From the NCBI RefSeq assembly GCF_038246755.1, contig NZ_CP134706.1, positions 434,001 through 498,000 on the forward strand: 64,000 nt of DNA, read 5' to 3'. Both the position numbers and the translations under genes were made by a program. Below, in pieces: positions 52,493-60,501 of the stretch (position 1 is the stretch's first letter; the number at the start of each line of letters is the position of its first letter). This DNA is from Micromonospora sp. FIMYZ51. Its GTDB lineage: Bacteria; Actinomycetota; Actinomycetes; Mycobacteriales; Micromonosporaceae. The notes under the pieces are model-generated. The model was not told where the DNA came from, made no database searches, and saw only the letters and a program-made list of their open reading frames with translations.

Positions 52493-53949
52493 GGCACGTC
52501 CCGTCCGCTGTCGGCGCCGGTCGCGGTCAGCTCCGGCGACCGGCTGAGGAAGTCCGACGCCGATTCCAGCGCGGCGGCGACGCGGAACACCGTCCGCTCG
52601 TCGAAGGGCCGACCCACGATCTGCACGCCGAGCGGAAGCCGGGCCTCGGAGAGGCCCACCGGCAGTGCGAGCGCAGGGTTTCCCGTGACGTTGAACGTGG
52701 GAGTCTGCACCGACACGGCGTGGCTGGGCGGCGGCCAGTCGAGGGGGAAGTCGTGGAACGGCGCCGCCGGGGCGATGCCGGTATTGGTGAGCAGCGCGTC
52801 GTGGTCCCGGAACACGGTGTTGAGCGCCACGGTGAGCTCGCGGCGGGTGCGCAGGGCCTGGACGAGGTCCGCCGCGCTCAACGTCGCGGCTGGCGCGATG
52901 CGCTGGTACGTGTACCGGCCGTAGTCGTACGGGCGGGTGCGCAGGGTCTCTTCGTGGATCGCGTACGCCTCGGCCAGCATGATGATCCGCCCACACGCCT
53001 TGAACAGGTCGAAGGGCGGCAGCTCCACCTCGTCGACCACCGCGCCGAGCCGCGCGAGCCGGTCCGCTGCGGCGTCCACCGACGAGACGACCTCGGGGTG
53101 GATGCCCGGCAGCGTGGCGAACATCTTCCGGGCGTAGGCGATCCGCATGCCGGCCACCCCGGCGTCGAGTTCCCCGGTGTAGTCCTGCGGGGCGACCGGC
53201 GTGCTGCTCGGGTCTCGCGGGTCGAAGCCGGCCAGCACCGACAGCGCCAGCGCGGCGTCGGCGACCGTGCGGGTGAGGGTGCCGCAATGGTCGAGGGAGT
53301 ACGACAGGGGATACAGACCGAACCGGGACACCAACCCGTACGTGGGTTTCAGCCCGACGACGCCGCAGTTGAAGGCAGGGGAACGGATCGAGCCGCCGGT
53401 GTCGGAGCCGAGCGCGAGCGGCACCAGCCGGGCGGCCACCGCCGCAGCCGACCCGGCCGACGAGCCGCCGGTGAAGTGGGTGGGCTTCCACGGGTTGCGG
53501 GCGGGCGGAAAGGGCAGGTCGAAGCCGGGACCGCCGAGCGCGAACTCGGCGGTCGCGAGCTTCCCGACGAGCACCGCACCACCTGCCCGCAGCAGCGCCT
53601 CGCTTGTGGCGTCCTCGGCCGGCACGTGATCGAGCAGGAGCCGGGAGTTGCAGGTTGTCGGGATGCCGGCCGAATCGATGATGTCCTTCAACCCGTACGG
53701 GATGCCGTGCAGCGGGCCGCGATCGACCCCGGCGGCGAGTTCGACGTCGGCGCGGGCCGCGTCGGCACGGGCCCGCTCCGGAGTCACCCGGATGAAGGTG
53801 TGCAGCTCCGGGTCGACCGAGGCGATTCGGTCCAGGACGTGTTCGGTGAGCGCCCGGGAGCTCAACGTCCCCTCGCGCAGGGCGGCGCCCAGTTCGGTGA
53901 TGGTCCACTCGTGCACCGGTCGGTCCGGGGCGATCAGGTCACTCCGCAC
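52489..53949 (-). CDS. Amidase-signature family hydrolase (AtzE/GatA-like)
   Basis: 486 residues. The Ser-cisSer-Lys triad is present: GLKDIIDSAG (Lys), FTGGSSAGSAAAVAA (cis-Ser) and GSDTGGSIRSPAFNCG (nucleophile Ser). It hydrolyses or transfers an amide. A GatC-like small protein is encoded just before it, as in the AtzG-AtzE pair. GTG 53949 is chosen because the longer frame upstream overlaps that gene; the 11-base overlap supports coupling. Confidence 0.9.
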   Translation of the reverse strand: MRSDLIAPDRPVHEWTITELGAALREGTLSSRALTEHVLDRIASVDPELHTFIRVTPERARADAARADVELAAGVDRGPLHGIPYGLKDIIDSAGIPTTCNSRLLLDHVPAEDATSEALLRAGGAVLVGKLATAEFALGGPGFDLPFPPARNPWKPTHFTGGSSAGSAAAVAARLVPLALGSDTGGSIRSPAFNCGVVGLKPTYGLVSRFGLYPLSYSLDHCGTLTRTVADAALALSVLAGFDPRDPSSTPVAPQDYTGELDAGVAGMRIAYARKMFATLPGIHPEVVSSVDAAADRLARLGAVVDEVELPPFDLFKACGRIIMLAEAYAIHEETLRTRPYDYGRYTYQRIAPAATLSAADLVQALRTRRELTVALNTVFRDHDALLTNTGIAPAAPFHDFPLDWPPPSHAVSVQTPTFNVTGNPALALPVGLSEARLPLGVQIVGRPFDERTVFRVAAALESASDFLSRSPELTATGADSGRDVP

Positions 53950-54151
53950 GGAGCACCTCGGCCAGATCGAAGACGATCGCCGGCTCCGCCGAGGCATCCC
54001 GGGGCTGGCGCATCATCGCCGCCATGGCGCTGAGTTCCCGGAAGCCGGCGAGGACACCGGCCCGGCGGTCATCGGGCGGGCTGATCCCGGCCCGTGCCAT
54101 CAGGACGTCCAGGACGTGGTCGTCCGCTGCCTCGCTGCGGATGTCTGTCAT
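53939..54151 (-). CDS. AtzG-like (DUF4089/GatC-like) small subunit
   Basis: 70 residues. Two helices: DHVLDVLMARAGISPPDDRRAGVLAGFRELSAMAAMM, then an extended PAIVFDLAEVLR tail. The size, helix pattern and the tail resemble AtzG, which stabilises the amidase AtzE as GatC does GatA. It directly precedes and overlaps an amidase gene, which is the main support. ATG 54151 follows GGAGA; ATG 54163 is an alternative. Confidence 0.7.
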   Translation of the reverse strand: MTDIRSEAADDHVLDVLMARAGISPPDDRRAGVLAGFRELSAMAAMMRQPRDASAEPAIVFDLAEVLRAE

Positions 54152-54166
54152 GCGTGTCTCCATCCG

Positions 54167-55291
54167 TCACAGCCCCCAACTGGCCAGGGGGGTGTCGACC
54201 TCGTCGGCAAGCGACGACCCGTGCTCGTAGCGGTAGCCCGGATCGACGATGAAGCGTTCGCCAAGTGCCGTGAGCACCAGTTCGCCGACCCGGTGGCGCG
54301 CCCGCGAGGTGCCGGTGGTGGCGAAGACCTCGTCGGCGTGGTGCAACCGGACCGAGGTCGGCAGTCGCGCCCGGAGTCGGTCGGCGACCCGGTCGACGGC
54401 GCCAGCCGGGGGATACAACCAGCGGGTACGGCCCGCGCCGCCCATCTCACAGCGCTGCTCGACGCAGCTGGCGCGCAGCAGTTCGGCCAGTTCGTGATCT
54501 GGTGTGGTCGGCACCAGGCCGTGGTCGGCGTGCGCGAGCACCACCGCGCCGTCGTCGGCCAGGTCGCACGCGAGGCGCTCCAGGCCGGTAAGCACCGCGA
54601 GGGTGTGGGCGTCGTAGCCGTGGTGATGGAGGTGTCGATCGATCTCGACGTAGCACCACAGCAGACGCGGCCGGCGTCGCGGCTCGGCCAGCCCGGCGCG
54701 CACCGCCGCCCGGAGGAGCGCGACGAGTTCGTGGGGTGGCCGCTGCTGGTACGGACCCGGGGCCGGGGTGTAGAAGCGGTGCCCGGTGAGCTGGTGTGCG
54801 CCCGCCAGGACCGCGTCGCGCCACCGACCCGGGCACGTCTCCATGTCCCCCAGCACCGCGACCGGCGTGTAGCCGAGCCGGGTCGCGTCGTGGAAGACGG
54901 TCGTCAGGGGCGGGACGAGATCCTCGCCCGGGTAGCTGAAGGCGTTTACCAGACCGGCGCCGGCCGTGGCACGGAAGACCACTCCCGGTACCCCGTGTGT
55001 GGCGACGTCGACGCCGGTGGTCTGGCTGAGCCAACTCGTCGCGGTCGTGGTCGGCCAGACCGAGCGGCGCAGCACGGTGTGTGCCGACGGCCAGCCGTCC
55101 CGGGCGACCCGGTAGCCGATGCCGTCGAGCGCGAGCACCACCACGTCTCGCGGCCGACCGGTGCCGCTTTCTGCGGCGAGGACGCCGGCCAGGTCGGTAC
55201 GGAAGTGGGTCACCGACAGACCGTCCGCACCGAGGGGGCCCGCCGGGAGGGGCCTGGTGGTCGGCCCGGCCGGGGCCACTACAGCATCCAC
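54167..55291 (-). CDS. Alkaline-phosphatase-superfamily hydrolase
   Basis: 374 residues. VVVLALDGIGYRVARDG gives the first metal-binding Asp, SVWPTTTATSWLSQTTGV the nucleophile Thr region, EIDRHLHHHGYD and VLAHADHGLVPTTPDHE the further D and H ligands. This matches nucleotide pyrophosphatase/phosphodiesterase-like members. It could remove a phosphate or nucleotidyl group, which is notable beside NDPK-like and nucleotidyltransferase genes. First gene of the minus-strand operon. Confidence 0.85.
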   Translation of the reverse strand: MDAVVAPAGPTTRPLPAGPLGADGLSVTHFRTDLAGVLAAESGTGRPRDVVVLALDGIGYRVARDGWPSAHTVLRRSVWPTTTATSWLSQTTGVDVATHGVPGVVFRATAGAGLVNAFSYPGEDLVPPLTTVFHDATRLGYTPVAVLGDMETCPGRWRDAVLAGAHQLTGHRFYTPAPGPYQQRPPHELVALLRAAVRAGLAEPRRRPRLLWCYVEIDRHLHHHGYDAHTLAVLTGLERLACDLADDGAVVLAHADHGLVPTTPDHELAELLRASCVEQRCEMGGAGRTRWLYPPAGAVDRVADRLRARLPTSVRLHHADEVFATTGTSRARHRVGELVLTALGERFIVDPGYRYEHGSSLADEVDTPLASWGL

Positions 55292-55630
55292 CCCCGGTTC
55301 ACCCCCGTTCGCAGTTCCGGCTTTCCGAAAGCCTTGACGTGGAACTGTCCGTCGTCAAGGTCGCGTTCACTCCGATTAGTGACAGGCGGATGCCGCGATG
55401 AGATGACCGCTGCTCAGGTGCCTAATTTTTGTGCTCGTCGGGTAGCCGTCGGTGCGATATCCAAACTGTCTCTGATGGTTCGAGGAGATGCGTTGTCTCA
55501 GATGGCGGAGAAACATTCGGCCACCCTGGTTCAGGGGCCTGCTGGAATCGCTTCTCCTGGTACGTTGCTGGGCGGCCCGACCACGCGGACAATGGAACGG
55601 CCACGACGATCGGAACGGGGGAACGGGCAG
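55292..55630. promoter_or_regulatory. Divergent regulatory region of the biosynthetic cluster
   Basis: 339 bp, lower in GC than its flanks, between the two divergent operons. It holds a dyad CCTTGACG / CGTCAAGG at 55332-55360 and direct repeats TGTCTCTGATGG (55467-55478) and TGTCTCAGATGG (55494-55505). A short T-run (CTAATTTTTG) lies near 55423. Short open frames here lack coding signs. I expect both promoters here and a shared regulator, which is not in the window unless it is the GntR protein. Confidence 0.5.
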
Positions 55631-56641
55631 ATGGATTGGGCGAGGCTCACCCGTATGCCACGGAAGGCCGAGGCGTACCGGCGGGAGACCTACTTCCGGG
55701 ATGCGCTTGTCGACGCCACGGACCTGTTCGGCGACGCGGCGCTCGACGTCGTGCACGACGGCGCGTTGGTCATGATGAAGCCCGACGGGCTGCGGTCGGG
55801 CAAGCTGGGCATGGTCCATGACTTCGTCACCGACCACGGGTTCGAGGTGGTCGCCGTCGAGGAGGTGACGTTCACCCGGCACATGTGGCGGGAGTTGTGG
55901 CGTCACCAACTCAACGCGGCGACCCTCGACCGGCTTGCGATCAAGGATGCGCTCTACACCGACCGGGACGTGCTGGTGCTGGTGCTGCGCTGCACCGCTT
56001 GTGGTGCCCTGCCCGGCACGGTGCGGCTGAGCCGGCTGAAGGGCTCGGCCGACCTCACCGTGCAGGCGTACGACACGCTTCGTAGCCGCCTGCGGCAACC
56101 CAACCGGGTGTTCAGTCTGGTGCACTTCGCCGACGAACCCGCGGATCTGCTGCGTGAGCTGGGCGTGCTCTTCCCGGACGAGACACGCCGCCGCCTCCTC
56201 GGCGCACTCGCCAGTGGCCGGCTGGCAGGCCGGGACCGCGCGCGACTGGACGCGGCCCTGGCCCACGAGGCGACCATCGAAGGTGACCCCTTCGCACTGC
56301 CGGATGCGGTGGCCCGGGTCGAGGCCGCGCTTGCCGACACGCCGCTGGACAGCGCCGAGAAGCGGTCCCGGGCGGCATCGGTCGCCGAGCACGTCCGCAC
56401 CGCGACCGCCGGAGCGGGCATCGACTGGCGCTGGCTGGTCGCCGAGTTGTCCGCCCTGGGCTGTCCGGTCGATCCCTGGGACGTCCTGGTCGTGGGCAGC
56501 TACACCGTCGTCGCCGACGAGCCCGGCGAGCCGAAGTTCATCGGCAACCCCGACCAGTTCGCGTGGGACGGGCCCGTGCTGTCTTCGGTCGGCGCCGTAC
56601 CCGTGCTTGTACCCGACCTGGGCCGCGAGGAGCGACAGTGA
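55631..56641 (+). CDS. Nucleoside-diphosphate-kinase-like protein 1
   Basis: 336 residues. Residues ~40-190 show an NDPK-like fold: LVMMKPDGLRSGKLGMVHDF (the KPDG motif of NDPK), HGFEVVAVEEV, LPGTVRLSRLKGSAD (cf. PGTIRGDF), and RVFSLVHFADEPADLLREL, where the His aligns with the phospho-His of NDPK (cf. VHGSDS). A C-terminal helical domain of about 140 residues has no match I know. The insertion CTACGA is unusual. ATG 55631 is supported by alignment with its paralogue downstream. Phosphotransfer to a peptide or metabolite is a guess. Confidence 0.72.
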   Translation: MDWARLTRMPRKAEAYRRETYFRDALVDATDLFGDAALDVVHDGALVMMKPDGLRSGKLGMVHDFVTDHGFEVVAVEEVTFTRHMWRELWRHQLNAATLDRLAIKDALYTDRDVLVLVLRCTACGALPGTVRLSRLKGSADLTVQAYDTLRSRLRQPNRVFSLVHFADEPADLLRELGVLFPDETRRRLLGALASGRLAGRDRARLDAALAHEATIEGDPFALPDAVARVEAALADTPLDSAEKRSRAASVAEHVRTATAGAGIDWRWLVAELSALGCPVDPWDVLVVGSYTVVADEPGEPKFIGNPDQFAWDGPVLSSVGAVPVLVPDLGREERQ

Positions 56642-57636
56642 ACCCCACCACCTGGTCCGATCCGTTGCCAGACGCCGCCGACTGGTTCGCGCTCACCGCG
56701 TCGGACCGTAAACGCCAGGCGTACGCCCAGGATCTCCACTTCAGGGAGAGCTGGGCGGACGTGGTCGACCTGTTCGGCGCGGAGCGTCATGCGAAGCTCG
56801 GCGCATTGGCGATGTTCACGTTCAAGGCCGACGGGGTCGCCGGGCGTCGCCTGCGCGCCACGATGGAGTTCTTCGACACGCACGGTTTCCGGGTGGTCGG
56901 GGTGGCGCCGTTCCAGCACAACCGCCAGTCGATGCGGGCCGTCTGGCAGTACGACTGGCACATGTATCCGGTGGAGCGCCTGCTGCTCTGCTCGGTGATG
57001 CACGCGGCGGCGCCGACGCTCCTGCTGCTGCTCGTCGACACCCGGTACGACGGGGTGGTGCCGGGCACGATGCGGCTGTCGGAGCTGAAGGGGTCCAATG
57101 CGGTAGCCGAACGCCAGGAGCAGCATCTGCGTACCGTCCTGGCACCGCCGCACAAGGTGATCAATTTTGTCCATGTGGCGGACGAGCCCGCCGATCTGGT
57201 CCGCGAGATCGGCATCCTGTTCGAACGCGATGTCCGGCGCATACTGCTCACCCAGGCGCGTGACCACTTCGACGACGACCTGGCTGACCTGGCCGAGGCG
57301 GAGATCGACCGGCTTGAGCGGCGTTGTCCGGCGAGCGACTTCGACATCGAGGCGGCCTTTGAGCGGCTGGCCGCACGGGGCGTCGCCGGAGCCGATCTCG
57401 ACCGGCTACGGGCAGCCCGTGGTGCGGCCGAAAAGCTGTCCTGGGACGAACTGGTCTCGGTGGTCGACCCGGCAGAGCCCGACCTGGTCTGGGACTTCGT
57501 CCGCATCGCAACCGAGGTCCTGCCGATGGAACGCCCCGGCTTCACCGGCACCATGCCGGCTCCGACGTCCGCCGAGTGGATGATGCGGGCGAATCAACGA
57601 GCGGTCCGCCAGCCGGACGCGCTTGTCGCTGACTAG
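56638..57636 (+). CDS. Nucleoside-diphosphate-kinase-like protein 2
   Basis: 332 residues, a paralogue of the preceding gene: shared DW(A/F).LT...(R/K)..AY...F...(V)DLFG head, then MFTFKADGVAGRRLRATMEF (KADG in place of KPDG), HGFRVVGVAPF, VPGTMRLSELKGSN and KVINFVHVADEPADLVREIGIL with the His kept. The C-terminal domain differs. Loss of the Pro in KPDG suggests altered or no kinase activity, so the pair may act as a heteromer. GTGA overlap couples it to gene 1. Confidence 0.72.
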   Translation: MNPTTWSDPLPDAADWFALTASDRKRQAYAQDLHFRESWADVVDLFGAERHAKLGALAMFTFKADGVAGRRLRATMEFFDTHGFRVVGVAPFQHNRQSMRAVWQYDWHMYPVERLLLCSVMHAAAPTLLLLLVDTRYDGVVPGTMRLSELKGSNAVAERQEQHLRTVLAPPHKVINFVHVADEPADLVREIGILFERDVRRILLTQARDHFDDDLADLAEAEIDRLERRCPASDFDIEAAFERLAARGVAGADLDRLRAARGAAEKLSWDELVSVVDPAEPDLVWDFVRIATEVLPMERPGFTGTMPAPTSAEWMMRANQRAVRQPDALVAD

Positions 57637-58094
57637 CCCGCACGGGCCCGGCTTTCCCGCCTGCACCGGGGAATCCACAGCTGGCGCCGGTGCCGGCCGT
57701 GGCCGGGATGACGGCTGTTCGGAAACGCTTCAAAAAGGCGGGAGCAGCAAGTCGAATATTGGTCATGGCGTGTATCTATTGGCGGACCTGCGCCGGTTGG
57801 TGCATCCCTCCAGCGGGTCGAAGAATTTGCGTCGGAAACTGGTTACCGGTTGTCGGTTGAATCGCAAGTGGTCGCCATGAGGAGCTCTTGCGTTCGGCGT
57901 GGAACTTTGCTTGACTTGCGTCACTGGCTGACGACGGATTGATCAATCCTTGATCAGCCAGTCTGCGGGGGCGGAATCGGGGGAATGTCATGACGAGGTC
58001 AGTGCAGTGAGCTGTGCTGTCTCAGTTTCGTGCCTCTCTCGACGTGAGTCGCCAGCCCGCTGAAGCCAATTCCTGCGGGAGGGAGGTGGACACG
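57637..58094 (+). promoter_or_regulatory. Upstream region of the peptide gene with nested palindromes
   Basis: 458 bp of lower GC without a gene. At 57923-57962 a nested dyad: outer ACTGGCTGA / TCAGCCAGT and inner GGATTGATCAATCC (57936-57949, a perfect palindrome). TTGACT at 57911-57916 just upstream could be a -35. The end of the region has GGGAGGGAGGTGG (58078-58089), a very strong ribosome site for the peptide. The palindrome may be an operator over the promoter. Confidence 0.55.
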
Positions 58095-58163
58095 ATGCGT
58101 AAGTACACCAAGCCGGTCGCCAAGAAGGTGACCTTCGGCGCCATCCTCGGCGTCTCGCCGTGA
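58095..58163 (+). CDS. 22-residue peptide, candidate RiPP precursor
   Basis: MRKYTKPVAKKVTFGAILGV followed by SP. It is preceded by an exceptionally strong ribosome site and followed six bases later by a hairpin, then by the Asn-synthetase-like gene. A Y-x-x-P motif (YTKP, residues 4-7) recalls the leader signature bound by PqqD/RRE domains in lasso and related pathways; five Lys/Arg make the N-terminal half basic. The second half is hydrophobic with two Gly and ends Ser-Pro. There is no classical leader-core length, so it may be leaderless, a leader-only peptide, or a short precursor. It was too short for ordinary gene calling. Confidence 0.6.
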   Translation: MRKYTKPVAKKVTFGAILGVSP

Positions 58164-58168
58164 AACAC

Positions 58169-58204
58169 GGCCGGGGTCGTGCTGTTCGCAGCAGGGCCCC
58201 GGCC
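58169..58204 (+). terminator. UUCG-capped hairpin between peptide and AsnB-like gene
   Basis: Outer stem GGCCGGGG / CCCCGGCC, internal loop, inner stem TGCTG / CAGCA closed by the stable tetraloop TTCG. It starts six bases after the peptide stop. Such hairpins after RiPP precursors act as partial terminators or mRNA stabilisers that raise precursor output over downstream enzymes. The gap 58205-58277 shows nothing else. Confidence 0.8.
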
Positions 58205-58277
58205 TCGCCGTGGTCCATGCCCAGGTACCGACCGACGACGGTGCGGGCAACGAACGACGTTCGAATGAGGTGCGCAG

Positions 58278-60500
58278 ATGTGTGGTCTGGCGGGTGTGGC
58301 GCGGGTGGACGGCAGCGCCCTTCCGGAGCACGCCGACAGCCTGCTCGACCGGATGGCGGACGCGGTCGCCCATCGCGGTCCGGACGACCGGGAGATCCTC
58401 CGGGACGGTCCCGTCGGCCTGGCGTTCGTGCGTCTCTCCCTTGTCGATCCCGCGCACGGCGGGCAGCCACTGACCAGCCCGGACGGCAGCGTGGTGTTGA
58501 TCGCCAATGGCGAGATCTACAACCACCACGAGTTGGCGGCGGAGTTGCCGGCCGGGACCCGGTTCCGGACGCGGTCGGACTGCGAGGTCCTGCTGCACCT
58601 CTACCAGCGCGACGGTCTGCGCTTCCTGGACCGCGTCCGGGGCATGTACGCCATCGTGCTCTGGGACCGGGCACGCCACCGGCTGGTCGTCGCCCGGGAC
58701 CGGTTCGGGGTCAAGCCCCTCTTCCTCCACCAGGACGCCGAGCGAGTGGTCTTCGGGTCGGAGATGAAGGCCCTTTTCGAGGATCCGCGCTGCCCACGGC
58801 GGGTGGACTGGGCCGGCTCCCTGGCCGACCAGATGGTCAGTGGCGCCCCGGCATTCTCCGAGGCGCCGATCAACACCTGGTTCGAGGGGATCGAGCTGGT
58901 GCCGGCGGGGACGATCGTCACCATCGATCTGCGTACCGGAGCCCGTGGCGGTCGCCGGTACTGGGAGTTTCCCCGGTTCGCCGACGGCGGCGACATCGGC
59001 GAGAGCGAGCTGGTCGGCGCGTACCGGGACGCCTTCGTCTCCGCCGTGACGGACTGCGGTATGGCCGACGTGGAGATCGGTCTGTTCCTCAGCGGCGGAA
59101 TCGACTCGGCCGCGGTGGCAGCGCTCGCCCGGGAGAAACCGCGCACCTTCACGGTCCTGCACGGCAGCACCCTGGCCAACGGTGACGCCGAGCACGCGCA
59201 CCGCCTCGCGGCCTCCCTGGGCCTGGTGAATCACCAGCTTCTCGTCGACGCCGAGGACGTGCCGAGCGTGGCCGAATGGCGGCAGCTCGTGTGGCTGCTG
59301 GAATCGCCGCTGTGTGGTCCCGAGGTGTACTACAAGTACGAGCTGTACCGGTACGTCGGACGCTACGCCCCGGAGATCAAGGCGATGCTCCTCGGCGGCG
59401 GAAGCGACGAGTTCAACGGCGGCTATTCGGTCCAGTCGGCGGGCGGCGGAGACTGGACCGACCTGCTGCACAACCTGCGCCGGATGCGGCAGCGTCAGCT
59501 CCGCTACGGGCGACCCCTGCTGGGCGAGTGGTGGGAGCAGTCGGAGTTGCCGCTGCTCAGGGACGCCGTGCTGGGGGAGCCGCCCGGTGGGCTTGAGCTG
59601 TCTCCGCTCGAAGCGATGTTCCGGTGGAAGTACCGCGACGTCCAGCAGTACAACTGCTGGCACGAGGACCGGACGGCGGCCGGTAACGGGATCGAGGCCC
59701 GGGTGCCCTTCCTCGACCACCGCCTCGTGGAGATCGTGGCGTCGATCCCGCCGGCACTGCATCACCGGCTCATCTGGGACAAGCAGATCCTGCGGCGCGC
59801 GATGGAGGGCCTGCTGCCCGCGGAGGTCATCCACCGGCCGAAGGTGCCCTTCTTCTACGGCGACGGGGTGCGACACACCTACCGGACCTTCGCCCGGATG
59901 GTCGCGCAGAACGACTGGGCGCTGCTGGAGGAGGCCACCGCCGGTCCACAGGCCCGCGAGTTCATCGACATCGACGCGGTGCGCGCCACCGTGAGCAGCC
60001 TCGTCCACCAGCCGGATCGGGGACACGTCGAGTTCCTGCTGCGGGTGCTCAATCTCGGCCTCCTCGAACAGTTGGTCACCGAGCCGCCGACCCGGCACGT
60101 GGCCGCGGTCAAGGCACCGGTCCGCGAATCCGTCACCATTCGGGACTGGGACGCGGACGCGCCGGCGATCCGGGACCAGGTGCTGCGTCCCCGTCCGATC
60201 GAACTGGACCTGACCCCCACGGTGGCGGAAAACGTCCTCTTGCTTCGCGCGGCGGACGACCCGTCCACCTGGTACGTGGCCGTGGACGGGTCGATCGAGT
60301 ACGTGATCGACAGCGACGAGCAGCCGGAGTGGCTCGGCCTGCTCAGTGCGATGGACGGGCAGAAGACGCTGCGATCGTTGCTCGCCGAGGTGGGCTGCGA
60401 TCTGGACACCGTGCTGAATCCGCTCACCGAGGCAGGTGATCTGGGTCTGGTCCTGCTTGCCGTCGCCGAGCCGGCCGAGCCGGTGTCGGTCGGACCCTGA
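58278..60500 (+). CDS. Asparagine-synthetase-like enzyme with C-terminal extension
   Basis: 740 residues. Class II glutaminase domain with the catalytic Cys2 (MCGLAGVAR), AHRGPDD (31-37), NGEIYNH (77-83), and an ammonia-ligase domain with the PP-loop LSGGIDSAAV (271-280). Standard AsnB is 600-650 residues; the last 100 here (from ELDLTPTVAENVLLL, with LLSAMDGQKTLRSLLAEVG) look like a PqqD/RRE-type winged helix. Adenylates a carboxylate and adds ammonia; in lasso pathways homologues close a peptide macrolactam but lack Cys2, so amidation of the peptide is the simpler reading. First enzyme after the peptide. Confidence 0.85.
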   Translation: MCGLAGVARVDGSALPEHADSLLDRMADAVAHRGPDDREILRDGPVGLAFVRLSLVDPAHGGQPLTSPDGSVVLIANGEIYNHHELAAELPAGTRFRTRSDCEVLLHLYQRDGLRFLDRVRGMYAIVLWDRARHRLVVARDRFGVKPLFLHQDAERVVFGSEMKALFEDPRCPRRVDWAGSLADQMVSGAPAFSEAPINTWFEGIELVPAGTIVTIDLRTGARGGRRYWEFPRFADGGDIGESELVGAYRDAFVSAVTDCGMADVEIGLFLSGGIDSAAVAALAREKPRTFTVLHGSTLANGDAEHAHRLAASLGLVNHQLLVDAEDVPSVAEWRQLVWLLESPLCGPEVYYKYELYRYVGRYAPEIKAMLLGGGSDEFNGGYSVQSAGGGDWTDLLHNLRRMRQRQLRYGRPLLGEWWEQSELPLLRDAVLGEPPGGLELSPLEAMFRWKYRDVQQYNCWHEDRTAAGNGIEARVPFLDHRLVEIVASIPPALHHRLIWDKQILRRAMEGLLPAEVIHRPKVPFFYGDGVRHTYRTFARMVAQNDWALLEEATAGPQAREFIDIDAVRATVSSLVHQPDRGHVEFLLRVLNLGLLEQLVTEPPTRHVAAVKAPVRESVTIRDWDADAPAIRDQVLRPRPIELDLTPTVAENVLLLRAADDPSTWYVAVDGSIEYVIDSDEQPEWLGLLSAMDGQKTLRSLLAEVGCDLDTVLNPLTEAGDLGLVLLAVAEPAEPVSVGP

Positions 60501-60501
60501 C

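Noticed and set aside
55422..55604. Short minus-strand frame of 60 residues in the divergent promoter region
   Set aside because: No ribosome site, mixed codon use, and overlap with probable promoter elements.
58161..58268. Peptide gene extended by reading through the TGA to a 57-residue precursor
   Set aside because: The frame stays open to 58266-58268, but the added part is the hairpin sequence and is Arg/Pro-rich without precursor features; readthrough would need special evidence.
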